NCBI RefSeq assembly: GCF_020165985.1
Contig: NZ_JAIUKZ010000016.1
Coordinates: 110,213 to 174,212 of the forward strand
Length of the DNA stretch: 64,000 nt
Source of the DNA: Bacillus sp. RAR_GA_16
Lineage (GTDB): Bacteria > Bacillota > Bacilli > Bacillales > Guptibacillaceae
Reading direction: 5' to 3'
The position numbers were made by a program, and so were the translations under genes. Numbering within the stretch: position 1 is the stretch's first letter; each line of letters begins with the position of its first letter. This document shows, in pieces, positions 42,557 to 50,906 of this stretch. The notes beneath the pieces were generated by a model. The model was not told where the DNA came from. It made no database searches and worked only from the letters and a program-made list of their open reading frames with translations.

Positions 42557-43117
42557 ATGGCTAAGCGAGGCGACTTATCTACTGAGGAAAGGAATACACT
42601 ACTTCAAACCTTAAAAAAGCGTTTTGAGAAAAACCAGGATCGTCATAAAGAGATGGAATGGGCGAGTGTCGAGGATAGGCTGTTAAGTTATCCTGAAAAA
42701 TTATGGTCACTTCATGAAATGGAGCAGACTGGTGGAGAACCGGATGTCGTCGGTTTTAGTGAAAATGGAGAAATGCTATTTTATGATTGCTCACCCGAAA
42801 GTCCAAAAGGGCGGAGAAGTGTGTGCTACGATCGAGAAGCGCTGGAATCGAGAAAAAAGTTTAAGCCTGAAAATAACGCGATGGATATGGCAAGTGCTAT
42901 GGGAATCGCGATATTAACAGAAGAAGAATACCGAGCGTTACAAAAGCTTGGCGAGTTTGATCTAAAGACATCAAGCTGGGTGCAAACGCCTGAAGAGATC
43001 CGAAAGCTTGGCGGTGCGCTGTTTGGCGATCGTCGTTTTGGACATGTATTTATTTATCATAATGGAGCAGAGTCTTACTACGCTGCTAGAGGCTTTAGAG
43101 GTTCGTTAAAAGTGTAA
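42557..43117 (+). CDS. DUF4256 family protein
   Basis: 186 aa cytoplasmic protein. LLQTLKKRFEKNQDRH, MEQTGGEPDVVGF, FYDCSPESPKGRRSVCYDREAL and FGHVFIYHNGAESYYAARGFRG are the conserved blocks of DUF4256, unknown function. AAGGAGGACTGAGCCG precedes the ATG, 20 nt after the LprI-like gene, so they may share a transcript. Confidence 0.88.
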   Translation: MAKRGDLSTEERNTLLQTLKKRFEKNQDRHKEMEWASVEDRLLSYPEKLWSLHEMEQTGGEPDVVGFSENGEMLFYDCSPESPKGRRSVCYDREALESRKKFKPENNAMDMASAMGIAILTEEEYRALQKLGEFDLKTSSWVQTPEEIRKLGGALFGDRRFGHVFIYHNGAESYYAARGFRGSLKV

Positions 43118-43157
43118 AGGTAAAGAGATTAAGAACGATTATAACCAAGAAACGGGT

Positions 43158-43182
43158 GCGAGTGAATGGATCATTCACTCGC
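43158..43182. repeat. Inverted repeat before DUF4260 gene
   Basis: Perfect 11-bp arms GCGAGTGAATG / CATTCACTCGC with a 3-nt loop, 18 nt before the start codon and next to the ribosome site. No T-run, so an operator or translation-control hairpin is more likely than a terminator. Confidence 0.5.
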
Positions 43183-43199
43183 CAGTAAGGGGATATCTT

Positions 43200-43547
43200 A
43201 TGAGTAAGACGCTGCTACATATGGAAGGACTAATCGTTTTGGCTGGTTCTGTTTATGGCTATGCTTTAATCGACGGCAGCTGGGGGTTATTTTTTCTTTT
43301 GTTATTCCTGCCTGACCTCGTTATGCTAGGGTATTTGCTTAACATAGAAACAGGTGCATGGATTTATAACCTCGGACACGCCTACGTTATTCCGCTTCTC
43401 CTTCTAATGTTAAGTATAGGGTTGAAACAAGACACCCTCTTCACAGTAAGCCTTATTTGGCTCGCGCATATTGGCATGGATCGAATGCTCGGCTATGGCT
43501 TAAAATATCCAACGGATTTTAAGGATACCCATCTACAAAAAGTGTAA
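43200..43547 (+). CDS. DUF4260 membrane protein
   Basis: 115 aa. Four hydrophobic helices; LLHMEGLIVLAGSVYGYALI, LFLPDLVMLGYLLN, AWIYNLGHAYVIPLL and LAHIGMDRMLGYGLKYPT.FKDTHLQ are the DUF4260 pattern, with conserved His and Asp in the membrane region. Function unknown. AAGGGGATATCTT before the ATG. Confidence 0.88.
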   Translation: MSKTLLHMEGLIVLAGSVYGYALIDGSWGLFFLLLFLPDLVMLGYLLNIETGAWIYNLGHAYVIPLLLLMLSIGLKQDTLFTVSLIWLAHIGMDRMLGYGLKYPTDFKDTHLQKV

Positions 43548-43577
43548 CTTATAGATTGAAAATAGCGATGGTTTCCG

Positions 43578-44276
43578 TTAATGAACATGGTCATTTCGCT
43601 TATCAATAAACAGCGAACCATCTTTCTGGATTTCTGCATAAAACACATCGGAAACAGACTGAATACCTTTGGCATGAATTTGTTGGAGTAGCCAGTCCTC
43701 ATCGACATTCATTTCGTCTAAAGATTGATGGTTCAGTTGACCATCCTCTATCAAGGGAGCAGAGATCGGGTAGATCTTTTGGGTTTTTGAAGTGATCCCC
43801 TGATCGCCTTTGGTGAGTGATTGCTTGTTTTCTTTTTTTAAGACCGATAGCGTTCCGTCCGTTTCAAAAATGGCATAGTCTACATCTTTTAGAGAAAAGA
43901 CATTCTTTTTTCGTAGTAAAAGATTTAGTGCATCTAGATCAAGACGAAGTTTGCGAAGCTCCTTCTCCATAATTTCTCCATTGCGAACCACGATTTTTGG
44001 GCTTCCTTCTACTCCTATTCGAAACGATTTCGACTTCAAATCACCATATCCCATCAGAATGGTGAAAGCCGTCCACGCGATAAGAGCGATCACACCATTT
44101 CTCACACTTAACGAGGATTCGATCGCAAGTGAGGCGCCTAATGTTCCAAGCGCAATCGAAGAAACGAAGTTAAAAAAGGTCATTTGTGAGATTTCTTTTC
44201 TTCCCATAAGCCTCGTTAATAAAAGCAATATGATAAATGATAGAGCCAGACGTAATAGTAATTCAACAACACCCAT
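43578..44276 (-). CDS. DUF421 membrane protein (YetF-like)
   Basis: 232 aa. Three TM segments in the first 80 residues (LLTRLMGRKEISQMTFFNF, SIALGTLGASLA), then a cytoplasmic mixed alpha/beta domain repeated twice (VVRNGEIMEKELRKLRLDLDALNLLLRKK..., FYAEIQKDGSLFI). This is the DUF421/YetF family found in many copies in spore formers; some work links relatives to spore lipid or germination traits, but the activity is unknown. GAAAGGAGCACAAAT precedes the ATG. Confidence 0.9.
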   Translation of the reverse strand: MGVVELLLRLALSFIILLLLTRLMGRKEISQMTFFNFVSSIALGTLGASLAIESSLSVRNGVIALIAWTAFTILMGYGDLKSKSFRIGVEGSPKIVVRNGEIMEKELRKLRLDLDALNLLLRKKNVFSLKDVDYAIFETDGTLSVLKKENKQSLTKGDQGITSKTQKIYPISAPLIEDGQLNHQSLDEMNVDEDWLLQQIHAKGIQSVSDVFYAEIQKDGSLFIDKRNDHVH

Positions 44277-44428
44277 ATTTGTGCTCCTTTCGGTAAAGCG
44301 AGTCTTTTTAGCGTGTGTTGATTTTCAGAAATTCATTCTCATCATCCTAATGAAACAAATCACCCTTCAAAATCGTATATAAAATATGGAAGAATAAGAA
44401 TTTTGTGTATTTTAATGGTGAGTTCAGT

Positions 44429-44637
44429 GTGGACATTTTAGCTCTAATTGGCGTACTCCTTGCTTCTGGAATAGCCATCTTTTTGACCGTTTCCTATTCC
44501 AATAAAGCCTATCATCGTTTTTTGCATGCGAACAAAGGGCTAAATCAAAACACCGTTTTGTGAAATGCCCTCGTTGTCGCACGTTGAATAAGAGAAGCAG
44601 GAATCAACAGTGCAAGCAATGTTACACGGCGTTCTAA
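44429..44637 (+). pseudogene. Possible TM plus zinc-ribbon protein, frameshifted
   Basis: A GTG frame after GGTGAG encodes one TM helix (DILALIGVLLASGIAIFLTV) and a basic segment, ending at 44563. An overlapping frame continues KSKHRFVKCPRCRTLNKRS and QQCKQCYTAF, a clear CPxC...CxxC zinc ribbon ending at 44637, with no start of its own. Restoring one A near 44534-44536 would join them into ~69 aa. Alternatively the 44-aa TM peptide is the whole gene. Confidence 0.45.
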
Positions 44638-44660
44638 TGCGTCGAAGGAGAGGGGAAGAG

Positions 44661-44969
44661 ATGAAGAAAAAACGAACAATGGCAGCGTATATGGGGACCG
44701 TCTTGTCTGTCCTTTTCTTTATTGCCTTAACCGTAGACCCATTTCGAGAATGGATTTTTCAATTTCTTTCAGAAAAAGAAGTAAAGATTTCAAACATGCT
44801 GTTCAACCCATTCACCTACTTGTTACTTTTCTTTCTATTTTCCTTTGGATTAAGTATGGCAAGCTTTTCAAGAAAAGCGCCAATGGCCATGAAGTACTTA
44901 TGTGCCGCTATCAATACAGTAGGCATAATCGTCGTAGGGTTTATCGTCTTTATGGGCATCGTCTTATAA
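44661..44969 (+). CDS. Small membrane protein, three TM segments
   Basis: 102 aa. Basic start (MKKKRTM), TM helices at about 8-24, 46-66 and 78-100. GGAGAGGGGAAGAG before the ATG. Unknown function. Confidence 0.6.
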   Translation: MKKKRTMAAYMGTVLSVLFFIALTVDPFREWIFQFLSEKEVKISNMLFNPFTYLLLFFLFSFGLSMASFSRKAPMAMKYLCAAINTVGIIVVGFIVFMGIVL

Positions 44970-44996
44970 TTTCAACTTAGAGGGAGAGGGCTTTGT

Positions 44997-45638
44997 ATGC
45001 AATTGTTTCATTATCACTGGTGGACGCCGAAAGTAGAAGAGATGGAGAAGGCTTATCACGATTTAGGATTTGAAACGGTTCAACGAGTGGGACGATTGAA
45101 TGGAGAAATGCAAACGTTTACCCCTCCAATGGAGTGGGAGGATTTTAGAGAAAAAGACATCACATTTCGTATTATTGAAATGGTGAAAGGGCAAACAAAC
45201 ATCACATTTGGACATGGAAAGTGAGATGTATTTGATCATATAGGCTTCCTGGTCAGTGAAGAAGAGTATGTTGAAGTGATTCGAAGAGCAGAACACTTAA
45301 AGTGGCGAGTTCGTGAAGGGGAGCGAAGAACCATCATTATGACACCATGGAAATGGAGAGTGGAATTGCAAAAAAGAAGGGATGTGGTGAAGGATCAAAT
45401 GGAGACGCTCCTTACATCCATGAAGATTCAACTCCCTTTCACTAATCATCCTGAACAAATTGGAACGCTATTAAATCTTGAAACGCTACATAACAACGGG
45501 GAAACAGTAACCTTAGGAAATGATCAATGGAACATCGAATTATGTGCTAACGAACAAACGCGTTTAGCTATAGCCTCTTTCAGTAAAGATCATTTCCAAT
45601 TGATTGATCCTGTTGGTACACACCTCATTTGCAACTAG
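44997..45638 (+). pseudogene. VOC/glyoxalase-like protein interrupted by an in-frame TGA
   Basis: One reading frame, one internal stop. MQLFHYHWWTPKVEEMEKAYHDLGF ... NITFGHGK is followed by TGA (45222-45224) and then, in the same frame, DVFDHIGFLVSEEEYVEVIRRAEHL... to the end. The pattern (beta strand, helix, DHIGFLV) resembles a diverged VOC fold. A CGA-to-TGA change is the simplest explanation. GAGGGAGAGGG precedes the ATG. About 213 aa if intact. Confidence 0.7.
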
Positions 45639-45696
45639 AGTTAGTTCTCGTTACGAGTCTTGATTAATGGAAATGAGAAAATTATCAGGGAGTGGA

Positions 45697-45777
45697 ATGA
45701 TGAACATGGTGGTTGGTGCAATTTTGTTCATCATTAGAATTAGCTTGTTAGTAATTGATCGTTCTACAAATACGTGA
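45697..45777 (+). CDS. 26-aa hydrophobic peptide (tentative)
   Basis: ATG after GGGAGTGGA. MMNMVVGAILFIIRISLLVI then a short polar end. One possible TM helix. Too short for a firm call. Confidence 0.3.
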   Translation: MMNMVVGAILFIIRISLLVIDRSTNT

Positions 45778-45810
45778 GTAATCATTTATCGTCTTACCGA
45801 GGTGACCGTA

Positions 45811-46113
45811 ATGAAAAAAATTGTCCTTATCGTCTCTGTCCTGTTTCTATTTTTAATTCTACTTACTCTTGGTTCCTATAACCCATTCTTTGAATTTAAT
45901 GAAGAACAGGGGTTAAAAGAATTTGTAACGAGTGATCATCAATTTAGAGGGGAAGACATTGTCGAACTGGATTACCGTGGCTCGGATACTTATTATGTTC
46001 AAACGAAAGAGGACGATCAGGTGAAGCATTATATTGTGATGAGGTACGCGACATCTATGATGAATGGTCATTGGAAAGTGTTTGAGCAAACTTCTATTGA
46101 AAATCAATATTGA
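45811..46113 (+). CDS. Membrane-anchored small protein
   Basis: 100 aa. N-terminal TM/signal anchor (KKIVLIVSVLFLFLILLTLGSY) and an extracytoplasmic acidic domain with repeated Asp-Tyr motifs (EDIVELDYRGSDTYYVQTKEDD). GAGGTGACCGTA before the ATG; the GTG at 45802 lies within that site. Resembles DUF3139-type exported proteins only in outline. Confidence 0.6.
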   Translation: MKKIVLIVSVLFLFLILLTLGSYNPFFEFNEEQGLKEFVTSDHQFRGEDIVELDYRGSDTYYVQTKEDDQVKHYIVMRYATSMMNGHWKVFEQTSIENQY

Positions 46114-46134
46114 TTTCTTGAGAGGGGTACGTGA

Positions 46135-46551
46135 TTGAACGCGTTGTGGGGACAGTTTCTGTTTATTTTACTAGCTTTTTCTATCGTTTATACTGCTAGC
46201 GAAAAGATCTTGAGAAAGTGGCTTCACGTAGATAAGAAAAAGTTATTTTCTTATAACCATGTGAATAGAACGCATGGAAAGATTGATTGGACCATTCGGA
46301 GCAGTTTTATGTTATTACTCATCATTAGCCTGTTTTATAATATTGATCGTATTCCTGATGAGCCGAACTGGTATTTTCAAACGCCCATCATCATATTTGC
46401 CTATATCGTAGTTTCAGAAACGGTAACGGCGATTATGGAAAAGCGCCATGCACCGAATAAAAATGATTATCTCTTCACTTTAATTCAATTAGGGATGATT
46501 GTCATTTTTTCTCTTATCGTTTATTTCATCTATTTGAATCCCCTCATTTAA
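46135..46551 (+). CDS. DUF4181 membrane protein
   Basis: 138 aa. TM helix at the N-terminus, then LRKWLHVDKKKLFSYNHVNRTHGKIDWTIR, the DUF4181 block, and three more TM helices (about 60-75, 84-101, 119-136). Function unknown. TTG start after GAGAGGGG. Confidence 0.75.
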   Translation: MNALWGQFLFILLAFSIVYTASEKILRKWLHVDKKKLFSYNHVNRTHGKIDWTIRSSFMLLLIISLFYNIDRIPDEPNWYFQTPIIIFAYIVVSETVTAIMEKRHAPNKNDYLFTLIQLGMIVIFSLIVYFIYLNPLI

Positions 46552-46615
46552 AATAATGTTGAAAATATTCATTGAAGATCAATGGTGCTTGACCGATAAA
46601 CAAGGAGATGATTGT

Positions 46616-47122
46616 GTGATCGCGATTGAAAAAGCTTTACCTGAACATGTAAGTGGCATCTCAGACGTTTGTTCTAAAGGATATCGACACACCTATAAAG
46701 AAACGCATTCAACCGAATACATCGAGCGTATGGTACGAGAATTTTACAACCAGGATCGAATTCTTAACGAAGTAAAACACACCAGCAGAGAATGGAATGG
46801 ATGGTTTGTCGCGCTTGATGAAAACAAGGTAGTAGGAGCGATTGGTGGTGGCATGACTGGGTTAGAAAAAGCAGAGGTGTTTGTGCTTTATTTAGATCCA
46901 AGTCGAAAGCGAGAAAGGATTGGCTCGAGACTTTTAAATGAGTTAACAAACGAGCAAGTACAACGAGGAGCAAGTGAACAGTGGGTTTCTGTCTCGAAAG
47001 GGAACTTGAAGGGAATCCCTTTTTATGAAGCGGTCGGCTTTACTGCGCAGTCTGAACAGGAGAGCTACCAGAACCTTGAAGAAGAGGCATACAAGTCGAT
47101 TCGTTACCGTCGTTCCTTATAA
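46616..47122 (+). CDS. GNAT-family N-acetyltransferase
   Basis: 168 aa. MIAIEKALPEHVSGISDVCSKGY is a normal GNAT beginning; the core VFVLYLDPSRKRERIGSRLLNEL and the ending KGIPFYEAVGFTAQ complete it. I start at GTG 46616, 8 nt after AAGGAG, rather than the ATG 60 nt upstream, whose extra residues do not fit the fold. Substrate unknown. Confidence 0.85.
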   Translation: MIAIEKALPEHVSGISDVCSKGYRHTYKETHSTEYIERMVREFYNQDRILNEVKHTSREWNGWFVALDENKVVGAIGGGMTGLEKAEVFVLYLDPSRKRERIGSRLLNELTNEQVQRGASEQWVSVSKGNLKGIPFYEAVGFTAQSEQESYQNLEEEAYKSIRYRRSL

Positions 47123-47126
47123 AATT

Positions 47127-47152
47127 GAAAACGCGACTAACTGTCGCGTTTT
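47127..47152. terminator. Bidirectional terminator
   Basis: AAAACGCGAC-TAACT-GTCGCGTTTTT between convergent genes. Confidence 0.85.
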
Positions 47153-47156
47153 TCTG

Positions 47157-47714
47157 CTATCCTCTTAACAGATTTTTGAAAAACAGCATCGTTTCGAGTT
47201 CATCTTCCCGATCTTGAAAAAGCTTTAGCTGCTTTCCTACTGCCACCGCAAATTCAACATAACCGTTGCCTTCTGCAGTGATCAGGTTTTCACATACGGT
47301 TACATCGGCTTTGCTTTTCAGTTCTGGACGAAAGAAGGCAGGGAACTCTGAGAGCTCAATGGAGGTTGAATACTCCCGATTTCTTAAGACAGAGCTTGCT
47401 CCTAGTAAAGTGGAGGCGCCACAAATCGCAGCAATCCACTTATTTTGTTCATCAAATTCCTTAATCAGGGAAAGTAATCTCTTATCATGAATCAGTGGCT
47501 CAGGATCGCCACCTGGAAGAATGAGAATATCGTAATCTTGAACACGACATCGATCAACCGTTTGATTGACTTTAATCGTAAAATTTCCACTATGGGTCAC
47601 TTCGCTTGTTAAAGCGGTCGTTTCAATTTCCACATTTGTTACACTAAAGATGTAGGAAAGTGTGCTAATTTCCCAGTCCACATATCCATCGTACAGAAAG
47701 AATAAGGCTTTCAC
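47157..47714 (-). CDS. DJ-1/PfpI family protein
   Basis: 185 aa. FFLYDGYVDWEISTLSYIF, YDILILPGGDPEPL and the nucleophile elbow AAICGAS with C98 mark the DJ-1/PfpI (class I glutamine amidotransferase-like) fold. Members act as chaperones, glyoxalases or proteases; which one applies here cannot be read from sequence. GTG start with AAAGGGGGAA upstream. Confidence 0.88.
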   Translation of the reverse strand: MKALFFLYDGYVDWEISTLSYIFSVTNVEIETTALTSEVTHSGNFTIKVNQTVDRCRVQDYDILILPGGDPEPLIHDKRLLSLIKEFDEQNKWIAAICGASTLLGASSVLRNREYSTSIELSEFPAFFRPELKSKADVTVCENLITAEGNGYVEFAVAVGKQLKLFQDREDELETMLFFKNLLRG

Positions 47715-47835
47715 TGCAGATTCCCCCTTTATAAAATAGCCTTTATGTTAGAATTTTAGCATAACTTTGAATGGAAGATGCTTGTTCCTTTGAATGAATG
47801 ACGTATGAAATAACAATAAGAAAGGCGGCTAAATC

Positions 47836-48387
47836 GTGTATTGGTGCATAGCACTTTTTGATGAACAGACAGAAACAAAGGTAAAGGAGATTTGGAGGGA
47901 GCTTAAAGAACAAGATCTTTCTTATTATATCGATGAAGTAAAAGATGGCCGACCTCATATTACGCTTGCGAGTTATGAGCAGTTAGATAAGAAAGATTAC
48001 ATAAGGAAAATAGAGGCTTTCTATGATGATGCAGAAAAAATAGAGATTACCTTAAATACTGTGAGTTCATTCTTAAATGTTGGAACGATTTTTTTAGCTC
48101 CTACCGTAACCGAAAAATTACTTTCGCTTCATTCCGCTCATCACCATTATTTTGAAGCGTTCAATGGAAGTGCAAATTCCTTATATTTTCCTGGTCAGTG
48201 GATTCCACACTGCACGGTCGCCAATCAGCTTAAGCCTGATGATTTAGCGAATGTGTTTCAGTATTGCTTTCAAGAAGTGAAGCCGATCGTTGGACACATT
48301 GCAGGTGTGGCGCTGATTGAATTAAAGGAGGAGGACGAGGAAGGGATGGATGCCCCCGTCATTTATACGAAGGATTTTAAAAAGTGA
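47836..48387 (+). CDS. 2H phosphoesterase (2'-5' RNA ligase-like)
   Basis: 183 aa. Two catalytic H-x-T motifs, HIT (41-43, in RPHITLASY) and HCT (125-127, in IPHCTVAN), set the protein in the 2H superfamily (LigT/YjcG/CPDase). They hydrolyse cyclic phosphodiesters or RNA ends. GTG start after GAAAGGCGGCTAAATC. Substrate unknown. Confidence 0.88.
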   Translation: MYWCIALFDEQTETKVKEIWRELKEQDLSYYIDEVKDGRPHITLASYEQLDKKDYIRKIEAFYDDAEKIEITLNTVSSFLNVGTIFLAPTVTEKLLSLHSAHHHYFEAFNGSANSLYFPGQWIPHCTVANQLKPDDLANVFQYCFQEVKPIVGHIAGVALIELKEEDEEGMDAPVIYTKDFKK

Positions 48388-48390
48388 AAA

Positions 48391-48420
48391 GGATATCCAC
48401 CGGTTTAGGGGATATCCATT
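48391..48420. terminator. Terminator hairpin between convergent genes
   Basis: GGATATCC ... GGATATCC arms around an 11-nt loop, AAAA before and ATTTAT after. Confidence 0.6.
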
Positions 48421-48436
48421 TATACTTAATGGCGGC

Positions 48437-48967
48437 TTAAACCCTGACTTCTAATTGAAGATCTCGTACTTCTCGTTTGTAAATGGTAGGATTGATTTCT
48501 TCTGCGAGAACGCATCCCATTCTTTTGTAGAAGCTCTGTGTTTCAACGGAGGGATGAGCCCCGATATAGAGTTTAGCAACGCCTAGTTGCTTTGCAGTCT
48601 TTTTCGCTTCATTGAAAAGACGACGTCCGATCCCCATTCGTCGAGATGGGAAGGACGTATGGAGATAGGAAAGTTCACGATATGTGGAACACTCTCCAAA
48701 GGTTTCAGGCTCAATCACAGCAAAACCTAGCACATCCTTTTCTCGTTGTGCTAGGATCACCACGCCTCCCTGAGCAATTGTTGATTTAAAGTGAGTAACA
48801 ATTTCGCGTTTTCGTTCCAACGTCCAATCATCCTCAAAACGCTCCTCTTTCTTCAACAAGCGATTCGAATCCACTACCATCACCTGAGTTGTTTCCTGCT
48901 TTCGCTCGAATGAATCTAAGATCTCATCACTGAAATTGACAGAGGTTAAAGCTTGAATATTGACCAT
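48437..48967 (-). CDS. GNAT-family N-acetyltransferase
   Basis: 176 aa. VVILAQREKDVLGFAVIEP, SYLHTSFPSRRMGIGRRLFNEAKKTA (motif A, R-x-x-G-x-G/R) and AHPSVETQSFYKRMGCVLA. AAAGGAGTAACATGCC before the ATG. Substrate unknown. Confidence 0.85.
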   Translation of the reverse strand: MVNIQALTSVNFSDEILDSFERKQETTQVMVVDSNRLLKKEERFEDDWTLERKREIVTHFKSTIAQGGVVILAQREKDVLGFAVIEPETFGECSTYRELSYLHTSFPSRRMGIGRRLFNEAKKTAKQLGVAKLYIGAHPSVETQSFYKRMGCVLAEEINPTIYKREVRDLQLEVRV

Positions 48968-49016
48968 GGCATGTTACTCCTTTATAGGCAGTGTATGGCT
49001 TCAAAGTAAGATCGAA

Positions 49017-49055
49017 AAAAGGATGCCCCATTCGCCTTACGCAGAAGGGGCATCC
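49017..49055 (-). terminator. Terminator of the aldo/keto reductase gene
   Basis: GGATGCCCC ... GGGGCATCC hairpin, followed on the minus strand by TTTTTT. Confidence 0.8.
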
Positions 49056-49061
49056 TTTGTC

Positions 49062-49904
49062 TTAAAATTCTTCGTAAGTAGCAGGATCCTGGTCATTTAT
49101 ACGACCATCGGGACGAGTTAATTCGGCCATCATCGCCATTTCAACTTCGGTTAATTCAAAATCAAAAATGGAGAGATTTTCACGCTGTCTTTCTGGAGAT
49201 GAAGATTTCGGTATCGGAATGGCACCTAATTGGTAATGCCAGCGCAGAATAATCTGGGAAACCGATTTGTTGTGCTGCTCCGCAATCTGGGTAATCGTTT
49301 CATTATCCAAAATATCATTCACTCGTGCTAATGGACTCCAGGATTCTGTTTTAATATTATTTTGTTCATGATATCTTCTTTGCTCTTCCTGGTTAAAGAA
49401 TGGATGGAGTTCAATTTGATTGATGCTTGGTTTCACACCTGTTTCATTTTCCAATTGTTCGAGGTGCTCTGGGAGGAAGTTACACACGCCAATAGAACGA
49501 ATTAACCCCCATTTTTTAGCGTCAATTAAAGCCTGCCACGCTTCCACAAAATGACCTTGTTTCGGGTTTGGCCAGTGAATCAGGTATAAATCATAGTAAT
49601 CTAAGTTGGCGCGATAAAGTGATTCCTGAATAGCCGTTACAGCTTTATCATATTCCTGATAGCGTCCAGGTAATTTCGAGGTGATGCGTAATTCGTTTCT
49701 TGGAATTGTACTACGACGAATGGCTTCACCAACCGTACCTTCGTTTTCATAATTATACGCGGTATCGATGAGACGATAGCCAACATCAATGGCGCTTGTT
49801 ATCCCCGTCGCCCCATTATTGCCGTTTAGCTTATAAGTTCCGAATCCAATCGCTGGTAGTGTAAGACCATCATTTAACGTCATTTCTGGAATTGTTTGCT
49901 TCAT
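49062..49904 (-). CDS. Aldo/keto reductase
   Basis: 280 aa TIM-barrel oxidoreductase. Catalytic tetrad D47, Y52, K77 and H110 all present (DTAYNYENE, SKLPG, LIHWP). The C-terminal PKSSSPERQREN binds NADP. Closest in type to the YtbE/YvgN group that reduces glyoxals and aldehydes. GAAAGGAATGAGCGAAA before the ATG. Confidence 0.92.
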   Translation of the reverse strand: MKQTIPEMTLNDGLTLPAIGFGTYKLNGNNGATGITSAIDVGYRLIDTAYNYENEGTVGEAIRRSTIPRNELRITSKLPGRYQEYDKAVTAIQESLYRANLDYYDLYLIHWPNPKQGHFVEAWQALIDAKKWGLIRSIGVCNFLPEHLEQLENETGVKPSINQIELHPFFNQEEQRRYHEQNNIKTESWSPLARVNDILDNETITQIAEQHNKSVSQIILRWHYQLGAIPIPKSSSPERQRENLSIFDFELTEVEMAMMAELTRPDGRINDQDPATYEEF

Positions 49905-50043
49905 TTTCGCTCATTCCTTTCAAGAGTTCAGTACTCTACTCTAGTACCTCGTTAGAGAGATTGTAAACATATGTAAGCGCGACTAGTTTGAGAAAGAGCC
50001 TACAGGAAAGTAAGCTCTATGTTCGAATCGATGCGAGGTCACG

Positions 50044-50211
50044 CTATCGCATCATTTTCGCTTTTTCCCTACAGTCTATATGAGGATCAGGAGGAGTGAG
50101 TCCTCTTCGAAGGATTTCGGAAGTTAACATTTCGATAAATTCTTCATCTAATTCAAGTCTATAAGCATCACAATACGCAATAAATAACTCCTGATTTGTT
50201 AGAAACATCAT
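50044..50211 (-). CDS. sda: Sda-type sporulation kinase inhibitor
   Basis: 55 aa. LTNQELFIAYCDAYRLELDEEFIEMLTSEILRR aligns with Sda (two antiparallel helices), which blocks the sporulation kinases KinA/KinB when DNA replication is disturbed. A C-terminal extension of about 17 residues (PPDPHIDCREKAKMMR) is longer than in B. subtilis Sda (46 aa). Start is the first ATG after GGAGGTTACGAAT. The HD-GYP gene upstream ends 53 nt before this start, so they form an operon. Confidence 0.75.
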   Translation of the reverse strand: MMFLTNQELFIAYCDAYRLELDEEFIEMLTSEILRRGLTPPDPHIDCREKAKMMR

Positions 50212-50264
50212 ATTCGTAACCTCCTTGAATGTTGGTGTGATTGGAACGATCAAAGAAGTGCTGC

Positions 50265-50906
50265 TCACTTTTGATAGGAAGCATAGTCCAAGTAATGAAG
50301 CAGTATTTTCTTTCCGTTTAATCGCTTGTCCAAATACGCAGCAAACAAGGAAGTGCAGTAAGCATCAAAGGTTGTCCCTACATGTTTTTGTAGTTCAATA
50401 ATGGCTTTCCGACTCGTCCGTTTCGGACGAAAGGTACGTTCAGTGGTCATCGCGGTATAACTATCAATCACGCGGAGCAACTTTACGGCAAATGGTAGTT
50501 GTTCAGATCGCAAGTGATAAGGATACCCTGAACCATCAGCATTTCCGTGGTGATATAAAATTAATGCAGGTTCAAACTCAATCTCTTGATAGTCACTTAA
50601 TAAGTCTAAACCAAGTTCCGGGTGCTGTTCGATTTCTGTTTTCTCAGCAAATGTGAGTGGTCCACTCTTTTGAAGAAGTTCTGCTGGGACTAGTAGCTTA
50701 CCGATGTCGTGTAACAGAATGGACTGGAGGATGATTGGTTGTAAGAATGAATGGAGCTGAGCGTGCAAACAGAAATCAATAAAATAGCTTGTGGATTGAA
50801 CTGAGTGGTGATAACTTTCGGCATCATGACGCCGAAGAAGTTCCATCAATTGCAGAGATGGATTAGAAAATAAGTGAGCGTGCCCGAGTAATGTACACTT
50901 TTGCAT
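50265..50906 (-). CDS. HD-GYP-type phosphohydrolase
   Basis: 213 aa. HDIGK (66-70) and HHGNADGSGYP (119-129) are HD and modified GYP motifs; the usual HHExxDGxGYP has Asn for the Glu. Such domains cleave cyclic di-GMP or related nucleotides using two or three metals. No sensory domain. I use the second ATG, 7 nt further from AAAGGAG. Co-transcribed with the Sda-type gene, suggesting a link between a nucleotide signal and sporulation (inference). Confidence 0.8.
   Translation of the reverse strand: MQKCTLLGHAHLFSNPSLQLMELLRRHDAESYHHSVQSTSYFIDFCLHAQLHSFLQPIILQSILLHDIGKLLVPAELLQKSGPLTFAEKTEIEQHPELGLDLLSDYQEIEFEPALILYHHGNADGSGYPYHLRSEQLPFAVKLLRVIDSYTAMTTERTFRPKRTSRKAIIELQKHVGTTFDAYCTSLFAAYLDKRLNGKKILLHYLDYASYQK

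Noticed and set aside
45222..45224. Selenocysteine or read-through at the internal TGA
   Set aside because: No SECIS-like hairpin or sel genes seen, and the position does not correspond to a catalytic residue; a nonsense change is simpler.
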